Shown: positions 51,961 through 62,669 of the stretch, in pieces
Position numbering within the stretch: the first letter of the stretch is position 1
How the letters are laid out: each line of letters starts with the position of its first letter
NCBI GenBank assembly: GCA_015501595.1
Contig: JADNRX010000028.1
Coordinates: 124,001 to 188,000 of the forward strand
Reading direction: 5' to 3'
Length of the DNA stretch: 64,000 nt
DNA from: Hymenopellis radicata
Lineage: Eukaryota > Basidiomycota > Agaricomycetes > Agaricales > Physalacriaceae
The notes under the pieces: model-generated
Database searches by the model: none
What the model saw: the letters and a program-made list of their open reading frames with translations, nothing else
What the model was told of the DNA's origin: nothing
Made by a program: the position numbers and the translations under genes

Positions 51961-53730
51961 CGAGGAATGGTGGCCCCGACGCCACAAGTAAGTTGGTTTT
52001 TGAAAAATGTTATTGAATGGGGAGTATAGTGAAGCGAAGATTTTGGAGGATATGAGATGTGATAATTTAAATAAATCTGGGCGGACTGTGAGCGAGGGTG
52101 GGGCGAGAATCATAGTTGGAATGTACCATGATGTAAACGACCAACCTTTATCATCGCAGCCCGAATCGAGAATCTCCTCGACTCCCAAAATGCCAACCTT
52201 CGGGAGAGTCACATTGTGCTCAAAATCATCATAGTCCCCATCCAAACGCCGCCACGTAAAAGCCCAAATGAAACTCGCACTGCCCACCCTCCATTTTCAA
52301 AGTGTTAAAATCCACTAGCCGTGCGGTCTGCGGACTCAAGACGTTCCAGATCGAAGCCTAATCAAAAACATTAGCGCAAGCGAAATCAAAACGACCACGA
52401 ACCGCGAAGAATACAAATCCTATTGACAAGGCATTGTTGAATACACCCACGTGCAGAATGACGACAGCCGGTTCATGTTCGAGGCTTATTCCGCGGATCG
52501 AAGAGCCAGAATAGCGTATCAGCGCTCTCTCGTAACGCCGCCGAATGAAGGCCGAGGAAACGAGGATCCAGGATGGGGATGGAGGCAAGGTGCGTCACCC
52601 CACCCTCCGTTTCCCAGGGTGGCGGTCCTGAGATTGGCTTAGATAGGCACCCGTAAGAGTCGTCATAGACTGCCAAAGTTGATATTAGCGGGACCGGAAT
52701 GCAAGCAAAGCAGAGACCTTCAAAAAGGACGTGATTTCAGGCTCGGGGTGCAAAAGGATATTGGTTATGTTCATGTGAGAGTATATTCCAAGTGTAAACA
52801 GACACGTGCAAGTGGAGAGAGGGGATGAGTACATCAAGCTAAAGACACGAGCTCAGCATGGTCGTGGTCAAAGTTCAAGTTGGCCCGATCACGTGGTCTT
52901 ACCCGATCCTGCACTTGATCTCTGACCACGACCTGCGACACGCATTCCCATGCCTCTGCCGCCGCGACAACGACCTCAGGACATACTGCGGATTATAATG
53001 GCGGACGTATGATGCTCAAGGTACGTATGAACACCCGGAAAGCAGTCGGATTTTGAAAGTAGCCTAATCTTCTATTCAAACGATACAGAATGTTCCTCTT
53101 TTGAGAACTTGCATGTCAGATCCGGGAGTTCGTGCCCACACTGATAGCTGTTCATCTACGGAATGCAACAAGTCGAAGGCGGAGAGGACGGGGCGGTCGC
53201 GGTGCTCTTGCAGTACCGCCTCGGCCCTCGGAAATTGGAATGTTTGGATTTCTCGCGGGAAAGCAAGTCAAGGAAGATGGAAAGCTCGGATTGTTGGATT
53301 AGCAGTAAGCTATTTGTTCCCGTTGAATTCATTTCCTGTTCTGGCTGCCATTCGTGTCTTGCTTTCGCGGCTTGCGCTGCCGCAGAGTTTGGTACGTATA
53401 AAGTTCATGCCAGTGGGCGAAAAAAGGTGAACGAGTTGGACTTGCTTGTCAGGATTTTGACAATAGTTCTAGCTCCCGAAGGTAAAATGCATTGACAGAA
53501 CGACGGAGGTGCGTCGCGCGGCCTACAGTAAGTAGGGAACAAAAAAAGGAACATCGCCGGTACCAAGTTCCAACTGAACTGTGTGGGTGCTGGCGCCGCG
53601 ACATTCAGTCAAACACAGGGCGACATTCGTGACTGATGCAGCGAATATTACACCTTGGTCCTCGATTGAGTCGATTCATTCTCAAGGCTTGAACTTATCG
53701 GAAGGAAACTAGGACGACGATCGGGCGCAC
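51961..53730. other. No gene recognised
   Basis: Minus-strand frames at 51708-52287 (for example YKPLPTWNRPGLPSL) and plus-strand frames at 53101-53495 could be degraded exons, but neither shows a known motif or a consistent splice pattern. Confidence 0.35.
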
Positions 53731-53736
53731 TACAGC

Positions 53737-55180
53737 CTACAGGCGGGGACTTGAATTCAATCTCTGGATGAGGGTCAGGCTGTACCCCATTCCGTCTTTC
53801 CCTCTTACCGTCAGCGTCACCGCCACAATGTTGTGGACAGTGGAAAGCCGTTCTTCATCTTCTCCCAGAGGATCCGTCGTCTCAGCGCGATCCCCAACCT
53901 GGAATGGAATCAACGACCTACAGTAGACTCTCCGTCGTATCTCTCCGTCGTATACAATGTCGTCCGCTAAACTTTCAATATAGTCGTTCTCATACCCGAC
54001 TTGAAGAAGGAACTGTGTCAACAAGGTGAGCAAAATAAACATGTTGGCAGCGTGTGTACTGACTGTTACGAGCTCTAGAGGGCCTTAATTCGTCGAGATC
54101 CAGGGTCGGAATTTGGAGAATGCTAGAGAAGTCGGTACAAAGTGCGTAACATCATCGTCCAGGCAGTCGTCTTTGAAGTTCTGACAGTCCCAAAGGTCAT
54201 ACCTGTTCAATCCCTCGAGAGTCTGAGGCAGAAGATTGGTGCTGCGGTGCAGAGGACGAGGGCGTGTTGAACGCCGACACAAGTTTCACGCCTGACTTGG
54301 TGTGTTGGGCTCGCCTAACGTGGCGCGAGTCGTGGGCGGAAGGTCGGGATGATCCTTGACTTTACAGCGAAGGATGGGGTATATGGAATGTGGATACCAT
54401 CGTAAACGCTGCGTAGACCCGCCGCGCTCTGGGCACGCCACGGTGAGTTTTTCAATTTTGAGTCGGTTCTCGCTAAATTGATTTAGACTTGTAGTTAGGG
54501 GAGTGTCGACGTCCGACTGACTGGACATCGTCTTGATAGTTAGGCACTCAACAACGATGTTTCACAGTCCTCGGTAAGTCTTTCACCGCGCTTGTTAAAG
54601 TTAAGTATGAGTATGAGCGTCGTTTGTCGCCTTCCTAGATCCAAGCCCCACACCGAGCTGCAAAAGGTGTAGCTATCGATACCATTGTATGTAGACTAAA
54701 TGATATTCCCCGGTTCGTTCGAATAGTCTACATCGCAGTATGATTAGGCTCAGTGTACTATAATGAATTTCTAACGTTTTGCGAGTAAGTCGTCCGTCCA
54801 ATGAAGTAAACCTTTCCTCCCCACAAGTCAGAGTTCGACCAGAGCGACGACTCGCTCCAAGCAGCACGCCCAGTAAGCCGCCCCCACACGACATGTCCCG
54901 ACGATACAGTCCTCCGCACCATACCGGGATCTCGGGCCGATGAGACCGTGCATCAATCAGGGAGGACACACACCTCTTTCCATGCCACTGCCACGATCCA
55001 CTGGCAAGCTTGGTGCACTCAAGTTTATCGCCCGACTGCCATTCTCCAAGATCCTTCCTCCACGGCCCTGTAAGCCGCTCATTAAATCTCACGCAACCTG
55101 TTGCTAAGCTGGTCCTTTCGCAGTTGATAGGAAGAAAGTCGGTTAACGGCCAGAACGGAAAAAGAGTACACACGCTTTTT
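53737..55180 (-). other. Possible decayed gene of unknown family
   Basis: Minus-strand stretches 54528-54286 (MSSQSDVDTPLTTSLNQF), 54282-54085 and 54042-53737 (VGYENDYIESLADDIVYDGE) are each open and follow one another in order, as exons of one gene might. The splice signals between them are not clear. 55173-54673 is another open stretch with scattered Cys. I recognise no family and treat these as hypothetical. Confidence 0.25.
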
Positions 55181-55559
55181 CTGCAGTAACTCTTTATTGA
55201 CGCGTCCTCGCAGGGATTTTGTTCTGGGAATCAAACATCAGCCTGCAAAGTTGGATCCGACGCAGGACAGAGACGTTTAAATGTCCTTGGGTTTGCAGGA
55301 TTTGCTCGTAGAGGTGCGTGCACGTTTCCCTTCAAGGCTCTAGTTGACCGCCTTGATAGCTCTTATACCACACACAGCTACTCGCCTTGCCTCCCATTAA
55401 TCTCGCATCATTTGACTCCAGTCCCAATTCATTCCACGTGCAATACATAACCCGGAGAATCGTCACAGACCCCATTGACTGGCCGCCCAATTTATTTTCC
55501 AAAGTTCTCCGATACCACCTCTGCATATCCCCAGTCCCCTGCACAAAACCACCAAGCTC

Positions 55560-55985
55560 CCCAAACACCTATTTCGACGGCTAGACGCCCGCAAACGCGT
55601 TTACGCAGACACTGATGAGCCCTTACCATTCCTCCGCCTATTCGAGGCCAACCCAGCCCCGTCTCAACGTCAATGCCCGCCGCGGATTCGCGTCAACGAT
55701 GGCCATGCACGCTTCCTTCATTCCGCTCGTGCGCTACCTCTTCAAAATGGGCGCGAAACTGCGGCCAAGGACGCTATAGCCGTTATTGTCGGTATAAACA
55801 AGAAGGATCTTAATCTCGTGCGCATGCTCGTCGAGCCGGAGCAGAAGTCCTCTTCGAAGAGGCAGTGGATTCCGGACAGGCTGCGGTATAGCGAAGGTCC
55901 TGAGATGCTCAAGGTCGCGATCACGGTGAATGCGAGGGATTATTTGCGCGACCAGGGGATTTGGGGGGATTTACAAGTACGTTTT
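55560..55985 (+). pseudogene. Ankyrin-repeat-like protein fragment
   Basis: A continuous frame reads RLDARKRVYADTDEPLPFL, then AIAVIVGINKKDLNLVRMLV and GPEMLKVAITVNARDYLRD, ending at a GTACGT donor (55978). The KDLNLVRMLVE and MLKVAITVNARD pieces resemble degenerate ankyrin repeats of basidiomycete cytosolic proteins. The upstream stretch 55387-55584 (INLASFDSSPNSFHVQYITR) may be an earlier part, separated by a stop. No consensus TPLH motif is present, so the family call is tentative. Downstream coding after 56039 is short and unrecognised. Confidence 0.4.
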
Positions 55986-55989
55986 TAGT

Positions 55990-57300
55990 TCTGTTCCGTC
56001 GTCCAGCGTTTGGGGCTGACGGACTGTTAGAACACTTATCATGGACGAATTTGTCCCCGTAGTCGTTCACCATCCCCAATAAAACGATACACTACACCCC
56101 CACACAATCCGCTTATGGCGTGGACGACAATTCCTTCCTTCCCCAAGCCCTCCATCTGTCCACATCAATCCGCCATACACCATGTTTGAGGCCAGCGTCG
56201 AATAACACAAACATTTCCTGCAGATCAACGTGATTCGTCTTAATACGTCGCACTCCAGACAATCTGCTTCACCAAATTCCAAATCCCGCGAGACTCAAGC
56301 CCTCCAACCCAGCGCTCACGTTTGACGCCTGCTTGTGTCGCCGGCATCAGGATATGAATCCAGGCACGGATGGTGAGGGGCACGTAGCGTGTTCTTAAAT
56401 GGCCCAGCCCGGCGGGGAAGCTGTCAGTGTCCCACTTGAGCCTAGCAATGTCTCGCGCTCGAAGAATTTTGATGTGCGTCAATGAGTTCCTCTACTGCGC
56501 TCGCCTCCGTGTTCTCATGACCGTTTGCTTAGATCGCGAAATTCGCGCCATACCTCGTCGATTATGCTGAGCACGCGATCCTCGCTGATCTCAACGACGC
56601 ACTTGACATTAGGGACGACGTTGAGGAGGGGCTATATCGCGGGTTTGCTTGAGTTTCTGTTTTCTGCGTCGAGTTTTGTTTTATCATCTTGCAATTATGA
56701 AATATCGATGCTTATTTATCATCACAATGTTCATCGAACACGCAGAAACACCGTGAACTCGAGTTTCGAAAGTCGGTCATGTAAGATTCCTTAGCTTCCC
56801 AGGAACTGGGTTAGGAAGAAGAATAACTGGGGTGGCTTGTGATGGGTCACGGTTGTGAGCTCACCTGCCCAATGTCTGTTCTTTGCCAATGCGCCTTCAG
56901 GCCTCAGCTTCGGACAGGCTGCTGGTCATTCAAAAGAATCTCAACATCGCACGATTCTCATAGATCTCACACGTATCCGCGATGGTGCGTGGGCCACTGG
57001 GGCTGTGTACAGTCCGACAAATCGAGAAGCGCCGACGACGGTGGAGTCCTCGAGTCGCAGACAACTACCCAAGGGAGTTCACGTCCGACTCTCCATGAAT
57101 ACGAAGACACATAGTCGTCAACATGGTTCATGAAACTAGTAAGAAATACCGGGTTGGAAAAACGAATGATTAATGAATATTGATCAGCGGTACTTCAGTA
57201 GAAACGCTCGGGGAACAGACCAGCTAGAAGGACCAAGGACTTTAGAAAGCTGGACAAAGGATTGGTGACGCCCGCGCTACAGAGACCGGGATTGGTGAGC
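55990..57300. other. No gene recognised
   Basis: Short frames on both strands (56240-56482 minus, 56855-57133 plus) lack motifs. Nothing further is supported. Confidence 0.35.
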
Positions 57301-57790
57301 CGACGGACGTACTTGCTTGTTAGCGAGTATATCAAGCCGTCCATCCGTAGTCTGGATGTACTTGATGGCTAGTCTCTCGAAGACAGACGGACGATACGAA
57401 AATGACGAACGAGTAAGTATTTTGTATGTACTTGATGGCTTCATCAATACTTCCTTGGTCAGTAACGTCCATGCGCAGCTAAAAGGAAAGGTCGTATTAA
57501 CGCGGGTCTAACCTTAAAACGGCCACATATGGGATAAGGACGCCCTCCTGCGATGCAGCCGCCTCCCTCAGTACTTCTTCACGACGGCCAGTGATGTACA
57601 CCTTCTCACCGTTCGCGGCGAAGCCCTTCGCGATTATGAACCCTCTGTAACCATCGGTAAATCGATGATGATCACTGGAGGAAGGATCAACTCACATTCC
57701 CGTACCGCCACCAGTAACGAGAGCGACTTAACCAGTGAGAGACATGATATTAGAAACGTTCAGCTGAGACATCATCGCGTAGAATGCTTT
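57300..57790 (-). pseudogene. Short-chain dehydrogenase (SDR) relic A
   Basis: Minus strand: MSLTG, stop (TAA where relic B has CAA), VALVTGGGTG (the Gly-rich NAD(P)-binding motif), an intron, then IIAKGFAANGEKVYITGRRE and MDVTDQGSIDEAIKYIQ. The core after this is interrupted by a 70-bp direct-repeat insertion (57356-57440). The part corresponding to the active site is not readable. It is one of three related relics in a row on this strand. Confidence 0.75.
57356..57440. repeat. 15-bp direct repeat flanking a 55-bp insertion in SDR relic A
   Basis: ATGTACTTGATGGCT occurs at 57356-57370 and again at 57426-57440. The 55 bp between them have no counterpart in SDR relic B at the same place in the coding sequence. 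The structure looks like an insertion with target duplication or a slippage-type tandem duplication followed by divergence. Confidence 0.65.
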
Positions 57791-57799
57791 GGGGAGTTG

Positions 57800-58516
57800 T
57801 CGTATCCAGGCTTAAAAAGACCCAAAGCATGACTGTTACTTAAATCCCGATTCCCATGTCCTTAGTCATGTATGACTCCGAATCTTACCAACGAGTAGAT
57901 CATTCGTCACGGCACTTATTGCCCCCACTCATTCTTCGACACCCACCTGATTATAACGTTGCCTGACGACTCCAGATCCGAACGAAAAATGAGTGGAAAG
58001 ACTCAGCGACTTCAACCAGTGCGAATCCAGACATCTTAGGTCGGTAGGTAGGTATACTTCCCGCTTAGCAGGGAGCCATTCAGTGCTCACAAATTCAACG
58101 ACCTGGACAATGTTTTGTGAAGTCAGCGACAGGATAAAGAATTAAATTAACTCACGTTGAGGTTGTATTTTAGGATGTTTCCCTATCAGCACCCATACGG
58201 CTGGCATCAAGGACGCGTCATTCCTCACGAGGTCGGCAGGTAAGCTTGCCCTGCACTGATTAGCGATGTACGTTCTATATCGCCCAAGCCTGGGGGCGTC
58301 TGAGAGTTATATTGCTGGAAGGACTAGGCTTCAGTCACTTCTAGCCCAAGATTGTGATCAGAGAGTAGCAACCGCGTGATAGCTTCATAATTTTGATGTG
58401 CAGATAGTGGCGCACCAAGTACTTATTGAGAACGACCAGAAGTTGTCGAGAAGCTCGAGATGAAGTGGTGACGAGAAATGTGCTAAACCGTGACCCGCTT
58501 TTATTCACGAAACTTC
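57800..58516. other. No gene recognised
   Basis: Spacer between SDR relics A and B; all frames are closed by frequent stops. Confidence 0.45.
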
Positions 58517-58524
58517 TTAAGGGT

Positions 58525-59652
58525 TAACAAGAGCAAGTCCTCCATCCGCTAGGACAGACGCGCCAGTGGCATACGTACAAGTCGCTAAATACATCGCGGT
58601 CATAACCATCTCCGCCTCCCTGTGTAGAACGAAAGGTAGTAAGTATGCTTTCCTACCACAAGCACAAAAACACCACTTACGTTCCAGCGCGTCGAAGTGG
58701 GGTCGGCGCAACGGGCCCTGGAAGCGGGGTGTCCGTTTTGTCGAGACTGCCATCGGGAACCATGACCGAAGGGAAGACACCCGGCTGGATGACATTAGGG
58801 CGTATGGGGATCCTGCGCCGCGCGAAATCCGTAGCGAGTCCTACAGAGACTTCTTCGATGGCTGTCGTCGAGGGTCCGTAAGCGAACTAGAGTGAAGCGT
58901 GTGTCAGGCATGAATAATAATACTTATGAGACTACGCCTTACACTAAAGATGGGTATCCAAGACTCGATTGATGCTCCTACGGATCTTATGTTGATGACG
59001 CTTGAGGTGCTATAGTACGCGCCTTGGCGCCCTTGACGAGGAGGTCGGTGAACGCGCGGACCATGAAGAATGCGGAGAAGGTGTTGATGCTGAAGACGTC
59101 CTTCCAGCCTTCGAAGGTCTCGTGCTCAAAGGCGTCCTTGCCCGCGGTGTAGTTCTCCACTTTCTTCTTGTTAAAATCGGGATACGTTGAGGGAAGCGGT
59201 TCGCTGACACCTGCGCTACAGAGAGGATGAGGTACAGCTGCGCCACGCTAACGATGTACCTACTTGTTAACGAGGATGTGAAGTCGTCCGTCGGTGGTCT
59301 GGATGTACTGGGCGGCTGGTCGATACTGGCTTGGTCGGTGACGTCCATCGGCAACCTAACTGCTCGTGTTGGAGGGAATTTACGGTCGCGGGCCTGTCAC
59401 ATACGGTCAAGACGCCCTCCTTCGCCGGAAATGATGCAGCAGCAGCGAGTAAAGTTTCCTCGCGACGGCCAGTGGTGTAGACTTTCGCGCCGTTGGCAGC
59501 GAAGCCCTTTGCGATCATGAAACCACTGCGAAGATTAGGAAATCAATGTTGAAGGTCATCAGGGATCAGCTCACATTCCAGTACCGCCACTAGTGACGAG
59601 AGCGACTTGTCCGGTAAGAGACATAATGTCGGAGATGCTGGGCTGAGCCATC
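58525..59652 (-). pseudogene. Short-chain dehydrogenase (SDR) relic B, nearly full length
   Basis: The minus strand from ATG 59652 reads MAQPSISDIMSLTGQVALVT, then the GGTGIG-type motif across a GTGAGC...CGCAG intron, MIAKGFAANGAKVYTTGRRE, then LPMDVTDQASID, AGKDAFEHETFEGWKDVFSI, and TAMYLATCTYATGASVLADG ending GLALVNP and TAA. The order matches a complete NAD(P)-dependent SDR of about 300 residues. Breaks: a one-base loss after DVTDQASID shifts the frame, several later segments change frame, and the active-site block reads AYGPSTTAIEE, where SDRs have YxxxK, so the catalytic Lys position is Thr. Substrate unknown; the enzyme would be cytosolic. Confidence 0.8.
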
Positions 59653-59659
59653 GTGAGCG

Positions 59660-60035
59660 TAGTGCTAGGATGATTTCTTATGTGACTTAATGCAACTTTT
59701 ATACGCAAAAATAGACCCACTCCAGCGAAGAGGATGACTGTTCATCACCGATTGCCGTCTTAGTGAGCCATCGCTGAGTAACACTAGCAGCGGATGAAAT
59801 GTGTAATCTATACTAGTAAAAAGAAGACAGAGAAGTCCTGTTAGGTTGCTTAATGCACTAATATTCGACTCTAGGGAAGTCTTACTATGGTTTAGAGCTC
59901 CACCCATCCTTAAGAACGTTCGACGACGCACCGGAGATCCGCAGGATTGGAAAGCACGAGTTGAACTGGGATGAAAACGAGACGCCCGTCAGAAGCTGAA
60001 TTCACAGTGATCAACCAAATGTAAACCTCGTACCC
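59660..60035. other. No gene recognised
   Basis: Spacer between SDR relics B and C. A minus-strand frame at 59665-59931 lacks motifs. Confidence 0.4.
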
Positions 60036-60300
60036 ACGAGTGTGTTGGTGCTGAAGACGGCCTTCCACCCTTCGAATGTCTCATGCTCGAAGCCATCCTT
60101 GCCAGCAACAGAATCGGGATATGTCGAGAGCAATGTGCTTGCGCATGCCCTACAGAGAGTATGAGTTACAGCTGCGCCACGCTAACGAGGTACCTACTTG
60201 TTAAGAATATCGAGTCATTCATCCGTGGCCTGGACGTACTTGGCCGATTCATCAATACTGGCTTGGTCGGCTACGTCCATGCGTAGTCTAAAGGGACACA
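60036..60300 (-). pseudogene. Short-chain dehydrogenase (SDR) relic C, internal fragment
   Basis: The minus strand reads MDVADQASIDESAKYVQATD, then a TGA, LDILNK, an intron, and STYPDSVAGKDGFEHETFEG followed by WKAVFSTNTL. It covers only the middle of the SDR fold. N- and C-terminal blocks are missing. It is closest in wording to relic B, consistent with tandem duplication. Confidence 0.7.
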
Positions 60301-60469
60301 TTGCGGGTCTAAAGTCAAGCTAAAGCGGTAAGGAACTGCCACACACGAGATCTGGACGCCCTGCTTAGCGTGCAACGAATGCACCGAGGCGCACGGAGAG
60401 CAAACAGAAAACATTTCGTTTGTCAACTTACACCCATATATGACTTCAGTACTATATGATCACGCCGTC

Positions 60470-61535
60470 TGCGCCAAATCCAAGTCCAGGCGGGCCCCAT
60501 GATACTCTCTGGAGGCGACCCATAAGATTGCATCTATCGACGCGATTAGTCTGACTCCACACGCAGTCCAATTGGGTTATTACCTCGCTCATTAGATCCA
60601 CAATTTTCTTCACCTCGAGCGCGTTCGCATCGCTGTATGCCGGCGCGTCAAACCTTGATGATCTCCTCAACACAATGTAACTGCTTGCTATATCGCTCCC
60701 TGTCCTCTGTTGATAGCGGCTCGGGTGGGTTGGCAAGGTATACAGGGAACTTGTCGTGTAACTCCTTGAGAGGGTCGTAGAGAATATCCTTGGACATGAG
60801 CTGGCCCATCATCTTTTCGAGGACGTTGGCGATTTCATTCTCGTCACCGCCTTCTCCATCCTCACCCATGCCGAGGTCTTTGAGTAGCGCCTCCAGAGAT
60901 TGCATTTCCGGATCGGTCTGTAGGATAATGAGCAATAGTAATTATTTCCGAATATAACTCACCGCGACACTCGCGTCGCCCTCCTTCAACTTGTGCATCG
61001 TCTCTTGTATTGTTGACTGGAAATCCTTCGCCCCACCTGCCTCTGGGTTGTATTCTGTCCCCAGCCCACTGGTGCTCCTCAGCGTTCATGCGCTTTGAGC
61101 TGTCGTTCCTGCTCCGCGTCCATCTCGCCATCCGGTGCGCTTGCCTGGCTACCCAGTTCTTTCATCAGGCTCTCCGTGCCCTTGGCCAATTCGCGTGCGA
61201 AGTCGGAGGATAGCTCATCTTCCTTGACTTCATTTGTAGCGCCGAGCTTGGGTGCGCCTGGCAGAGAGGGTGGGGCTAGGTCGACGCGAGTGTTGGTGCG
61301 CGGACGTGTCGAAGGTAACGCGGCCGATGGTGGCGGAGCCTTCGTGTTGAATTCGTCGAGGACATCTGTAACACGGATAAGCAATTGAATCCACAAATCA
61401 TGATATGGCTGGGGAAGGAATCAACCGAGTAATAATTTAGCACTCGGGGGTGCCCGTGGTACAGGACTGCAGTGTACGAGATCTGTCATCATGGTAGAAG
61501 AGCTACGCACCGTCAAAGTCGTCCGGCTCAGACAT
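60470..61535 (-). pseudogene. PEX19 (peroxin-19) relic
   Basis: Pex19 is the cytosolic receptor for peroxisomal membrane proteins. Exon 1 (61535-61511) reads MSEPDDFD. After an intron, exon 2 (from 61365) reads DVLDEFNTKAPPPSAALPST and SSDFARELAKGTESLMKEL; then EAGGAKDFQSTIQETMHKLK appears in another frame. After a GTGAGT...CTACAG intron it continues SLEALLKDLGMGEDGEGGDE, NVLEKMMGQLMSKDILYDPL and KELHDKFPVYL, the core Pex19 helix bundle. Frameshifts lie near 61080 and 60665. The C-terminal part is degenerate (VDLMSE, then a scrambled stretch), and the CaaX farnesylation motif is not found. Confidence 0.88.
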
Positions 61536-61539
61536 GGTG

Positions 61540-62120
61540 GGCGAACAAGAGGTCGTGTCCGTTGTCTCGTCAGTAGACTAAGGTTCTCGTTGTCGATCGA
61601 AGATGCAAGCTCGTCGTCGCGTACGATCGCGATGAGGTGGTGGCAAGAAGCAAGCTGGATGCACTCGGTAACGTCCACAATTGTTCGCGTCAAAACACGT
61701 GAATGGTGGGCAACGGGCCGACTGCCGATCTCCAACCTTTCTTCCATCAATCATAGCGCCTCTTTTCATGAAATCTCTATAGGTGTCCTTTTCAATGCTT
61801 CCGTCTTCACCTCAGCCGTGTCATGGGCACGAAAGTGTGGGTAAGCCCTTGTATATTTCGTCTCTAGTTATACCTCACAAACAAGTGGGTATCTTCCACT
61901 GGGCCGAGTGGCGAGAAAACATCAAGTGCTGTCGTGTTTGCATGTGCATTTCCTCTATGCCTCACATCGTCAAACTTTTAGAAATCGTGCCTCTTACCCG
62001 CCGTTTGGAATGCTGGGCCTGGCCGTCCAGTGCGAGAGGCGGCTGATTGACGAATTGAAGTACGGATGTGTATCGCGCCGGTCATTGACAGCCTCTGTCA
62101 CTGCACGGAAACTGTTGACC
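61540..62120. other. No gene recognised
   Basis: Spacer upstream of the PEX19 relic; overlapping short frames on both strands (61421-61750 minus, 61783-62180 plus) have no motif. It probably contained the PEX19 promoter. Confidence 0.4.
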
Positions 62121-62121
62121 T

Positions 62122-62667
62122 TCATGCGTAGCTCTCTAGCCAGGATAGAGTCCAGATGCCCGTCCGTCCAGACACGATAAACGTCTTTCTTTGGCTTTGT
62201 AGGTCCTTCAGACCGCTTGGAAAGAGCTTTTTAAATGCGGGGATCTCAACACCACGGTGATAAATGGCCAGATAGTTGAGCAAGACACCTGTAAGCGCGG
62301 AGGGAAGTGGCCAGACTGACTCGTCGTTGTCGTAAGGGCCCGGGACGCTCGGGGTCGATTTGGGAAGATCGCGTCCCCAGAATGAACGCGACTTGACAAA
62401 AGCGCCCTGGCTCCGGTTTATGAGAATAAAGTTCCTGGAAGATCTCCATCGGAACATATGAAAATTCTGTAACTTTCCAAGAGTGTGGAGGGAGCACGGA
62501 CGTGCGATAGAATGCAGCGACAAGAAGCTCCAAAAGCTTCTGGCCCGTTTCCAAGTCTCTTCTAGCTGCCGCTCCCGGCGGAGAAGAAGGGGACCGCGAG
62601 CTGGCTTGGGGCCTAGATACACGTCCTTGCGATATTCTCGATAGACGAGGAGGACATTCCCTAGCAC
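62122..62667 (-). pseudogene. Second, broken copy of the OrsD-like gene's C-terminal domain
   Basis: The minus strand reads TGQKLLELLVAAFYRT and HSWKVTEFSYVPMEIFQ in one frame, then DESVWPLPSALTGVLLNYLA and IYHRGVEIPAFKK in another. These align with AGQDFLRSFLKAAVYT, DWQIRQFRYTATELPR, EESIWILPPQLTVALLVYLY and IYRPLEIWALK in the gene at 25530-28499. A frameshift near 62390 and loss of the remaining C-terminus show it is a relic. The two copies are clearly diverged, so the duplication is old. Confidence 0.7.
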
Positions 62668-62669
62668 AG

